From contig DAHU01000120.1 of NCBI GenBank assembly GCA_002495945.1, forward strand, positions 6,025-12,845: a stretch of DNA of 6,821 nucleotides. The letters run 5' to 3'. Every line of letters begins with the position of its first letter. The stretch's first letter is position 1. The notes beneath the pieces were generated by a model, which ran no database searches, was not told the DNA's origin, and saw only the letters and a program-made list of their open reading frames with translations. The translations under genes and the position numbers were made by a program. This document shows, piece after piece, positions 1-6,313 of this stretch. Source of the DNA: Euryarchaeota archaeon UBA13. Its GTDB lineage: Archaea; Thermoplasmatota; Poseidoniia; Poseidoniales; Poseidoniaceae.

Positions 1-342
1 AGATTATCTTCTCAGCAATTATCGATATTAATCCAACAATCATTGGCGGTTGTAAGTATGGCTCATAAAGAACCATTTGGCTTGAGTCCAATAGAGGCAT
101 TTTCAATTGGAACCCCCGCCATTTTTGTTAACGATGGTGGCTTCAGAGATTCTATTATTGATGGAAAATGTGGTCGATTACTCGAACGCAACGATGTGAG
201 AAGTTGGCATCAAGCCTTATCACAAGCAAAGTTACCTGAGATTCGAAAATCATGGACCGAGTTTGGTAGAAAAAGAATCGAAGAATTGAAACTTTCACCA
301 CAGCAACAAGCGGAAAAACTACACAACATTTTTCAAAATTAA
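1..342 (+). CDS. Glycosyltransferase, GT-B fold (family 4-like), C-terminal part
   Basis: The reading frame is open from the first base of the window and ends in TAA, giving 113 residues of what must be a longer protein; a typical family 4 enzyme has about 350-400 residues. The visible part is the sugar-nucleotide-binding Rossmann half. It carries the E-x7-E motif of retaining GT-B enzymes (EPFGLSPIE, E24 and E32 counted from base 1), followed by the usual small-residue stretch (IGTPAIFVNDGGFRD) and a 'DGKCGRLL' loop that normally precedes the last helices. Such enzymes transfer a sugar from a nucleotide donor to a lipid, glycan or protein, usually at the inner face of the membrane. The acceptor cannot be told from this fragment. 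An internal TTG at 43 is not a plausible start because family homology continues upstream of it. The gene converges on the minus-strand permease with a 7 nt gap. Confidence 0.8.
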   Translation, partial: RLSSQQLSILIQQSLAVVSMAHKEPFGLSPIEAFSIGTPAIFVNDGGFRDSIIDGKCGRLLERNDVRSWHQALSQAKLPEIRKSWTEFGRKRIEELKLSPQQQAEKLHNIFQN

Positions 343-349
343 TTAATCA

Positions 350-1165
350 TTAAACAACTAATTCGATCACACGCTTCATAGCAGCAACTATCAAAACCAC
401 CGCCAATAAACTCCTCACCCTCTTATTACCGGCATATTTAGCACCATATAACGAACCCAAAAATCCACCAATAATTATCGCAATTATTAGGATTGATAGT
501 AGAGAATAATCAATTTGTAATTGTGCTGCTGCTGCCATTCCAAATAATCCAGAAAGCGAGTTAACAAAGATGAAAATTGCTGCCGTAGCTGCAGCAGTTT
601 TAACGTCAGCCCAACCCTTCAATAGTATAATTGGGGAAAGAAAGATACCCCCACCAACACCAATAATCCCACTAAAAAACCCAATTCCACCGCCCCAAAG
701 ATACGATTCTAAACTCCCAGGATGGCTCGCTTTAATGTTAGAAAAATCACTTATATTGAGAATTTTATATGATGCCCAAATCAATGTTAGTGACAGTAAG
801 ATATCATAGATCTCAGCATCAACTGCTATTGCACCACCAATAAAGGCCATTGGAATGCTAGCAATTATGAATGGAAAGGTAAGTTTAGTATTATGATAAC
901 CCAATTTATTATAGTGATAAAAAGCAATAGATGCAACAACTAAATTCATCACCCAAACATGTTGTTTCAACCATACATGACTCATAACTCCATACGATGT
1001 TAGCGAAAGCAGTGCCAAATATCCAGATGCTCCACCATGTCCAACACTTGAGTATAATGCTGCGATTATTACCAATCCAGCAAACAGCAAATATAACTCA
1101 TATTGCAGATTTATCCCTAATCCAGTCCATAATATCAAAGTAAATTTGGTTTTGGGGGGACACAT
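350..1165 (-). CDS. TauE/SafE-family membrane permease (putative sulfite/sulfonate-type anion exporter)
   Basis: This is an integral membrane protein of about 262-271 residues, the usual length of TauE/SafE permeases, with roughly eight hydrophobic segments. The family has two homologous halves and both signatures are visible: LYSSVGHGGASGYLAL near residue 37 and FFSGIIGVGGGIFLSP near residue 163, counting from the ATG at 1165. Characterised relatives move sulfite, sulfoacetate or similar organosulfur anions across the cytoplasmic membrane; the substrate here is unknown. The start is uncertain. The ATG at 1165-1163 overlaps the moeA ATG in the shared CATG, a TTG lies slightly further out at 1171, and a TTG at 1138 would clear moeA. 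Family alignment places the first transmembrane segment at about residue 24, so any of these keeps the core. No Shine-Dalgarno sequence is visible before any candidate. The neighbour moeA makes a cofactor used by sulfite- and sulfur-oxidising enzymes, which is suggestive only. Confidence 0.85.
   Translation of the reverse strand: MCPPKTKFTLILWTGLGINLQYELYLLFAGLVIIAALYSSVGHGGASGYLALLSLTSYGVMSHVWLKQHVWVMNLVVASIAFYHYNKLGYHNTKLTFPFIIASIPMAFIGGAIAVDAEIYDILLSLTLIWASYKILNISDFSNIKASHPGSLESYLWGGGIGFFSGIIGVGGGIFLSPIILLKGWADVKTAAATAAIFIFVNSLSGLFGMAAAAQLQIDYSLLSILIIAIIIGGFLGSLYGAKYAGNKRVRSLLAVVLIVAAMKRVIELVV
1154..1160 (+). promoter_or_regulatory. Shine-Dalgarno-like G-run before moeA
   Basis: Six G residues and an A lie three bases before the ATG at 1164. 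This favours 1164 over the in-frame TTG codons at 1146 and 1152, of which the first lies upstream of the G-run and the second overlaps it. The spacing is shorter than the usual 5-8 nt, so its strength is uncertain. The same bases fall within the N-terminal coding region of the divergent permease if that gene starts at 1165. Confidence 0.5.
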
Positions 1166-2369
1166 GGTCAAACCATACCCATACTACATCTCTTTGGGTG
1201 AAGCAAATGACTTATGCAAAAATTCCTTAATTTCACTTCCATCGGAAACAATTCCTATTGAACAATCCCTAAACCGTATTTTATCATCCGAAGTAAAAGC
1301 AAGAGTCAATGATCCTAGTTTTGATAATTCTTCCATGGATGGTTTTGCAGTTATTTATGAAAACACATTAAATCCACCAACAAAACTTACTATCGTTGGG
1401 ACATCTAATGCTGGTTCTCACGATTTTAAACAAATCTCTGATGGCGAAGCGGTTAGAATTATGACTGGCGCACCCATACCAAAAGGGGCTGATTCGATAT
1501 TACCAATAGAAGCGTGTTCCGTTGAAGGTGAAACAGTAACTTTGTCAGAACCCTCTAAGCCGCATTTTATCAGAAGACTCGGCGAGAATTTTGCTGAAAA
1601 CGAAACCATTTTTTCTCAAGGCGATATAATGACTCCAGAGAGAATCTCTCTCAGTGCTGCTGCAGGCGTTGCGGAAGTAACGGTCTATTGCAAATTAAGA
1701 ATTGCTATAATATCAACAGGAGATGAGCTGAAAAGTTTAACTGAGGAGTTAGAATATGGGCAAATCTATGAATCAAACTCTTATGGTTTATCTGCATTAG
1801 TGCAACTATATGGGCATGAAGCAATAAGATTTCCAAGTGTAGTAGATGATGTAGATACACTACGCGCTGTCCTAAACAAAGCCTCAGCAGAATATGATTG
1901 CATCATTACATCAGGTGGTGTTTCTATGGGTGACCGAGATTTTGTTAGGATTTTAATGGAGCAAGAAGGCGAGATCAAATTTTGGCGTGTTAAGATGCGA
2001 CCAGGTTCACCACCGATTTTCGGAACTTGGAATAATACACCTATTTTTGGTTTGCCGGGAAACCCAGTGAGCAGTCACGTAGTGTTTAGAGCGATAGTAG
2101 CAAAATGGTTAACAGCAATAACCAATTCAAAAGATATTCACAATAAATACACCTTTGCAATACTTGATGAAGACATAAAGACTCAAGACGATTTTACTAC
2201 CTTTAGACGAGTCCAACTTTTTCAAAAATCCGGTAAAACCTATGCCAGACTAAAAGGTCACCAAGGATCAGGTAATATTGCAGGTATTGCCATGAGTGAT
2301 GGTTTGACATTTATTGAACCCGAAGCAAAAGGTCGGCAAGGCGATATTTGCAGAATTATACTCTTGTAG
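1164..2369 (+). CDS. moeA: Molybdopterin molybdenumtransferase MoeA
   Basis: MoeA inserts molybdate into adenylylated molybdopterin, the last step of molybdenum-cofactor synthesis in the cytoplasm. From the ATG at 1164 the protein has 401 residues, close to the usual 400-410. The family motifs appear in order: FDNSSMDGFAV with D59; RIMTGAPIPKGAD at 98-110; STGDEL with E188 in the MoaB/MogA-like domain; GGVSMGDRDF with D257; the 'PGxP' loop at 280-283; and GLPGNPVS with P298 and P301. D59, E188, P298 and P301 fall on the same numbers as the functional residues of E. coli MoeA. A C-terminal beta domain follows (HQGSGNIAGIAMSDGL). One departure is that the usual PGKP reads PGSP. There is no fused periplasmic-binding-protein domain as in some archaeal MoeA proteins. 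The rluA-like gene follows after 8 nt, so the two are probably one transcript. Confidence 0.95.
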   Translation: MVKPYPYYISLGEANDLCKNSLISLPSETIPIEQSLNRILSSEVKARVNDPSFDNSSMDGFAVIYENTLNPPTKLTIVGTSNAGSHDFKQISDGEAVRIMTGAPIPKGADSILPIEACSVEGETVTLSEPSKPHFIRRLGENFAENETIFSQGDIMTPERISLSAAAGVAEVTVYCKLRIAIISTGDELKSLTEELEYGQIYESNSYGLSALVQLYGHEAIRFPSVVDDVDTLRAVLNKASAEYDCIITSGGVSMGDRDFVRILMEQEGEIKFWRVKMRPGSPPIFGTWNNTPIFGLPGNPVSSHVVFRAIVAKWLTAITNSKDIHNKYTFAILDEDIKTQDDFTTFRRVQLFQKSGKTYARLKGHQGSGNIAGIAMSDGLTFIEPEAKGRQGDICRIILL

Positions 2370-2373
2370 GTGA
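2369..2373 (+). promoter_or_regulatory. Shine-Dalgarno site of the rluA-like gene
   Basis: GGTGA begins at the last base of the moeA stop codon and lies four bases before the ATG at 2378. It matches the GGAGGTGA complement of the 16S rRNA 3' end. It supports ATG 2378 over the TTG at 2348 inside moeA, and it suggests coupled translation from a moeA-rluA transcript. Confidence 0.65.
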
Positions 2374-2377
2374 AATA

Positions 2378-3250
2378 ATGAAGAAAATCATTGTTAAGGA
2401 AATTGAATTACTCCAATTTCTAAAACAGAATTTCCCAAAGACTTCGACAAATAAACTAAGAAAAATGCTCTCTATTGGCCGTATTGAGATTAATGGAAAA
2501 ACAATTCATCAAGCTAAATATTTACTCAGTGTTGATGACACCTTTGAACTACTTGACAAACCTAAGAAAGAGATAGAACCACAGACTGAAATTAAATTCA
2601 GTAACTACTCAATTAACATAATTTACGAAGATGATTATATTTTAATTGTCGAAAAACCCGCTAAATTATTATCTGTCGCCACTGATAAATTAGAAATAAA
2701 AACCCTCCATTCAAAATGCGTTGACTATGTTAAACAGAATAATGCAAAGGCATGGGCCTACATAGTACACCGACTTGACAAAGAAACATCAGGAATTATG
2801 CTGCTTGCAAAGGATAAAAAATCCAAAGAATATCTCCAAGAACAATTTGCTCAAAGGTCTGTATACCGAACATATCACGCAATGGTTGAGGGAGAATTAA
2901 CCGATGACAAAGGGACTATCGAACAATTTCTTGTTGAAGATAAGCAACTCAACATCAAATTCACTACGAAATCTAACAAATATGCTAAACAAGCAATCAC
3001 CCACTGGGAACTATTACAATCTACAGATAAAACATCACTGCTCCGCCTTATGATTGAAACTGGCCGACGACATCAAATACGCATGGCCTTGAAATCCATC
3101 GGCCATCCAATAATTGGGGACTCATTACACGGCGCTCAAACCAATCCACTTTCGAGGATTTGTCTCCATGCGACATCGTTAGAATTTCTTCACCCTCATT
3201 CTGATGAACCAATGAGGTTTGAATCACCTCACCCATTCAATATATTGTGA
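2378..3250 (+). CDS. RluA-family RNA pseudouridine synthase with N-terminal S4 domain
   Basis: This 290-residue protein has the two-part layout of RluA-type pseudouridine synthases, which isomerise specific uridines in rRNA or tRNA. Residues about 8-58 form an S4 RNA-binding domain (TNKLRKMLSIGRIEINGK, then a beta hairpin). After a charged linker (about 60-72) comes the catalytic domain: the motif I region IVEKPAKLLSVATDK at 90-104; motif II VHRLDKETSG with the catalytic Asp134; and motif III TGRRHQIRMALKSIGHP from 228, including the conserved R and H-x-I. The length is slightly short for RluC/RluD (about 310-330), as expected for a compact member. The exact target uridine cannot be read from sequence, so no specific rlu symbol is given. 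The gene is lysine-rich and looks A/T-richer than uvrA by eye. The ATG at 2378 is chosen for its GGTGA site; an upstream TTG at 2348 would overlap moeA. Confidence 0.92.
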   Translation: MKKIIVKEIELLQFLKQNFPKTSTNKLRKMLSIGRIEINGKTIHQAKYLLSVDDTFELLDKPKKEIEPQTEIKFSNYSINIIYEDDYILIVEKPAKLLSVATDKLEIKTLHSKCVDYVKQNNAKAWAYIVHRLDKETSGIMLLAKDKKSKEYLQEQFAQRSVYRTYHAMVEGELTDDKGTIEQFLVEDKQLNIKFTTKSNKYAKQAITHWELLQSTDKTSLLRLMIETGRRHQIRMALKSIGHPIIGDSLHGAQTNPLSRICLHATSLEFLHPHSDEPMRFESPHPFNIL

Positions 3251-3317
3251 TAAAAACCATTAATTCAAATAGAGGACTTATTGAACTATTGACATCCAAT
3301 CAAGGGTGGGTAAGGCC
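3251..3317 (+). promoter_or_regulatory. 67 nt gap before uvrA with TATTGA repeats and a Shine-Dalgarno site
   Basis: This gap holds two copies of TATTGA eight bases apart (3279-3284 and 3287-3292). The second belongs to TATTGACATCCAATCAA (3287-3303), which nearly recurs upstream of purL. GGGTGGG at 3304-3310 lies seven bases before the uvrA ATG and is a good ribosome binding site. TTGACA at 3289 resembles a bacterial -35 box, but no -10-like hexamer sits about 17 bases downstream, so a sigma-70 promoter is not supported. No hairpin terminator for the upstream gene is evident. Confidence 0.4.
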
Positions 3318-6248
3318 ATGAGCGATGATCAAGACTGGATTACCGTTCGTGGTGCAAGAACTCATAATCTAAAAAATATCGATGTTAAATTACCACGCGG
3401 AAAATTCGTAGTGGTATCTGGTGTATCAGGCTCGGGTAAATCCAGTCTAGCTTTTGATACCCTTTATGCTGAAGGTCAGCGAAGATATGTCGAAAGCCTA
3501 TCTTCTTACGCTCGACAGTTTATCGGTCAAATGAAAAAGGCTGATTGTGACGGTATTGAAGGGTTATCACCTGCTATTTCAATAGACCAAAAACAAGGTA
3601 GCCATAACCCTCGTTCTACAGTTGCCACCGTCACTGAAATCCAAGATTATCTTAGATTATTGTGGGCGCGCATTGGTAAACCACATTGCCCGACTTGTGG
3701 AGTAGAAGTTGCTAGACGAACTGTGCAGGAAATTGTCGATGATATTCTTTGGAATTTAGAAGAACACACTATCGCTGTTTGGTCTCCTGTAATTAGAGCG
3801 AGAAAAGGCACACATCAAGATTTATTTCGCCAATTAATGGAACAGGGATTCCTTAACGGAAAAGTCAATGGGCATGATGCTGAATTCGAAACACCCCCAA
3901 ATCTCGACAAGAACTTTCGTCATGATATCGATGTTAGAATCGATCGTTTTGTCTGTCGCAGGAAGTCACGTCAAAGGCTTACTGAAGCCGTTGAGTCAGC
4001 TCTCAGATTGGGTGGAGGGGCACTTGCCATTGAATCTCTCAAACAACCTTCAGAAAATTTACCGCTACCTAATGGAAGTAAATCAAGAGAACATAGTGCT
4101 GGAGATATAATATCATGGTCGGAAGACTTCGCTTGTCCTGAACACGGAGCATTCATGCCTGAACTCTCTCCGAGAGTATTTTCATTCAATTCCCCACTGG
4201 GTGCTTGCAGCAGCTGCCAAGGTCTAGGCGTTCAGAGACAGTTCAATACCGAACTGGTTGTCGATTATGAAATGTCGATTAGCAATGGTTGTGTAAGACC
4301 TTGGAAACGCTCAATGTCACCTTCCTGGTATCGCAGATTGTTAGAACAGGTCGCGGATTATTACAGCATTCCAACTCATGTTCCATTCAAATTACTGTCT
4401 GACGATGAGCAAGATATATTGCTCCACGGCTCGGGTTCAACTGTAATAAATTTCCATTTCGAATCAGATAATGGTTCAGTTTACAAAATGAATAGGCCTT
4501 GGGAAGGAATAATTCCAAGATTGGAGAAAACCTATACAGAAACCTCTTCCGATAGAACGAGAAATCGTTTGATAAATTGCATGACGGATTTACCTTGTTC
4601 CGCATGCAACGGGGAAAAACTGAACGCTGCAGCAAGACATGTTACAGTAGGTGGAATCAGGCTGCCTGAAGTATCCTCATGTTCTATTCACGACAGTCTA
4701 GAACTGGTTAGAGCCTGGCGACCGGACAGCAACAAAGGACCCCCAGAATTGTACGCTGACCAGTTAGAAATTCTTGATGAGAAGAGTCTATTCATCGGTA
4801 ATGAGATCCTAAAGGAAATTGAAAGTCGACTGGATTTCTTGAACAGCGTTGGACTTGATTACTTAACTTTAGACAGAAAAGCCAATACCCTATCTGGTGG
4901 AGAGAGCCAAAGGATTAGACTCGCAACACAAATTGGCAGTCGACTTACCGGCGTAATGTATGTCTTAGACGAACCCTCAATCGGATTACATCAAAGAGAT
5001 AATTCTAGATTATTGTCTACTCTTCGTGAATTAAGTGATTTAGGTAATACACTCATCGTAGTTGAGCACGATGAAGATACTTTGAGACAGGCAGATTGGC
5101 TTTGCGATCTCGGCCCCGGTGCCGGTTTAGAGGGAGGGATCGTAGTTGCAAATGGACCTCCCGAAGAGGTCATGAATAGTTCAGAATCTATCACTGGAGC
5201 ATATCTTAGCGGCAAAAAAGCCATAGAAATACCCGATAAAAGGAAGAAGCCGACTAAAGAGAAAATAAAAATTAAAGGCGCCCAGCATAATAATTTACAA
5301 TCAGTCAACGTTGAATTTCCACTTGGATGTATGACCGCTGTTTGTGGAGTTTCTGGTTCCGGAAAATCATCATTAGTCTCAGGAATATTAGCACCTGCAC
5401 TACAGAGAGCCCTACACAACGCAGATACGACTCCCGGCAAACATAAGACAATAGAAGGCATCGATAAAATCGACAAGACGATAATTATCGACCAATCACC
5501 AATTGGAAGAACCCCAAGGTCAAATCCCGCCACATACACCAAAGTTTTCGATGAAATCAGAAAACTATTTTCTCAGACAACCTTAGCTAAGGAACGAGGT
5601 TACACTCCAGGACATTTTAGTTTCAACGTGAAAGGTGGTCGCTGCGAGGCATGTAGCGGCGCAGGGTCAATCAAGTTGGAAATGAATTTCCTACCTGATG
5701 TGTGGATTACTTGCGATGTGTGTAATGGTAAGCGATACACAAGAGAATGCTTGGAAGTTACTTGGAAAGGTAAAACGATTCATGATGTTTTAGAAATGCC
5801 AATCGGCGAGGCAGTGAAGTTCTTTGAAAATCATAGAAAAATACACCGAACTTTAGACACTTTAAGGGCGGTTGGGCTTTCATACGTCAGACTTGGCCAA
5901 CCTGCTACAACATTATCTGGGGGCGAAGCACAGCGAGTAAAATTAGCCAGCGAATTACGCCGTCCACCTAACAAACATACCGTTTACATCCTCGATGAGC
6001 CAACCACAGGTTTGGCCTTATCAGATGTTCAAATGCTAATCGATGTGCTTCTCGAATTACGCGGCAAAGGGCACACAGTAATTGTCATCGAACACCATTT
6101 AGATGTTGTCAAATCCAGCGACTGGGTAATCGATTTAGGTCCTGAGGGTGGAGATCGTGGTGGGCAACTTATTGCATACGGTCCACCGGAGAAAATTGCT
6201 CAGAATGAACACAGTTTTACCGGCAAATATCTCAAAGACATGCTTTGA
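3318..6248 (+). CDS. uvrA: Excinuclease ABC subunit A (UvrA)
   Basis: UvrA is the dimeric ATPase that finds bulky DNA lesions and loads UvrB in nucleotide excision repair. The protein has 976 residues from the ATG at 3318 (E. coli 940). A GTG at 3306 is in frame but overlaps the Shine-Dalgarno site. Both ABC modules are complete. Module I has Walker A GVSGSGKS at 35-42, signature LSGGESQR from 525 and Walker B VLDEPS with D551-E552. Module II has Walker A GVSGSGKS at 677-684, signature LSGGEAQR from 866 and Walker B ILDEPT with D893-E894. Cysteine pairs lie at 124/127, 297/300 and 427/430, and the C-terminal zinc finger CEAC-x19-CDVC spans 776-802. The UvrB-binding and insertion domains sit between Walker A1 and signature 1. 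Oddities are C-x2-H (C273, H276) where E. coli has C-x2-C, GLALSD after Walker B2 where most UvrA proteins have GLHFxD, and EHHLD for the usual EHNLD. No frameshift is seen. No uvrB or uvrC lies in the window. Confidence 0.97.
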   Translation: MSDDQDWITVRGARTHNLKNIDVKLPRGKFVVVSGVSGSGKSSLAFDTLYAEGQRRYVESLSSYARQFIGQMKKADCDGIEGLSPAISIDQKQGSHNPRSTVATVTEIQDYLRLLWARIGKPHCPTCGVEVARRTVQEIVDDILWNLEEHTIAVWSPVIRARKGTHQDLFRQLMEQGFLNGKVNGHDAEFETPPNLDKNFRHDIDVRIDRFVCRRKSRQRLTEAVESALRLGGGALAIESLKQPSENLPLPNGSKSREHSAGDIISWSEDFACPEHGAFMPELSPRVFSFNSPLGACSSCQGLGVQRQFNTELVVDYEMSISNGCVRPWKRSMSPSWYRRLLEQVADYYSIPTHVPFKLLSDDEQDILLHGSGSTVINFHFESDNGSVYKMNRPWEGIIPRLEKTYTETSSDRTRNRLINCMTDLPCSACNGEKLNAAARHVTVGGIRLPEVSSCSIHDSLELVRAWRPDSNKGPPELYADQLEILDEKSLFIGNEILKEIESRLDFLNSVGLDYLTLDRKANTLSGGESQRIRLATQIGSRLTGVMYVLDEPSIGLHQRDNSRLLSTLRELSDLGNTLIVVEHDEDTLRQADWLCDLGPGAGLEGGIVVANGPPEEVMNSSESITGAYLSGKKAIEIPDKRKKPTKEKIKIKGAQHNNLQSVNVEFPLGCMTAVCGVSGSGKSSLVSGILAPALQRALHNADTTPGKHKTIEGIDKIDKTIIIDQSPIGRTPRSNPATYTKVFDEIRKLFSQTTLAKERGYTPGHFSFNVKGGRCEACSGAGSIKLEMNFLPDVWITCDVCNGKRYTRECLEVTWKGKTIHDVLEMPIGEAVKFFENHRKIHRTLDTLRAVGLSYVRLGQPATTLSGGEAQRVKLASELRRPPNKHTVYILDEPTTGLALSDVQMLIDVLLELRGKGHTVIVIEHHLDVVKSSDWVIDLGPEGGDRGGQLIAYGPPEKIAQNEHSFTGKYLKDML

Positions 6249-6313
6249 CATTCTTCCGTATTGTTCAAAGAGCGTATTGACAGCCATCAATATAACCCAA
6301 GAAGGCGAACACT
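6249..6313 (+). promoter_or_regulatory. 65 nt gap before purL with CGTATTG repeats and TATA-like element
   Basis: CGTATTG occurs twice, at 6257-6263 and 6273-6279, sixteen bases apart. The second copy leads into TATTGACAGCCATCAA (6275-6290), close to the motif before uvrA. ATATAAC at 6290-6296 is TATA-like and centred about 21 bases before the ATG. That is slightly too near for a standard archaeal leaderless promoter (about 26) and only 7 bases from TTGACA, so it does not form a sigma-70 promoter with it. AAGGCG at 6302-6307, six bases before the ATG, may be a weak ribosome binding site. A stop codon (TAA at 6293) in the purL frame rules out a longer N-terminus. Confidence 0.35.

Noticed and set aside
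335..352. A/T-rich palindromic stretch (ATTAATTAAT) between the two convergent genes as a terminator
   Set aside because: It is a short A/T palindrome overlapping both stop codons, with no G/C stem and no long T-run. It is too weak to call.
527..600. GCTGCTGCTGC and GCAGCAG runs as microsatellite repeats
   Set aside because: They encode alanine-rich transmembrane segments of the permease in frame, so codon use explains them.
3289..3294. TTGACA as a sigma-70 -35 box before uvrA (and again at 6277-6282 before purL)
   Set aside because: No -10 hexamer lies 16-18 bases downstream at either site, and the TATAAC before purL is only 8 bases away. The motif may matter, but not as a standard sigma-70 promoter.
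3868..4110. Second plus-strand frame of 80 codons inside uvrA
   Set aside because: It is an out-of-frame shadow of uvrA with no motif of its own. The uvrA frame is continuous and conserved across it.
4991..5542. 183-codon open frame on the minus strand inside uvrA
   Set aside because: It lies wholly antisense to the conserved core of uvrA including Walker A2, has no recognisable domain or ribosome site, and its composition (Ser/Pro/Leu-rich) is typical of antisense translation.
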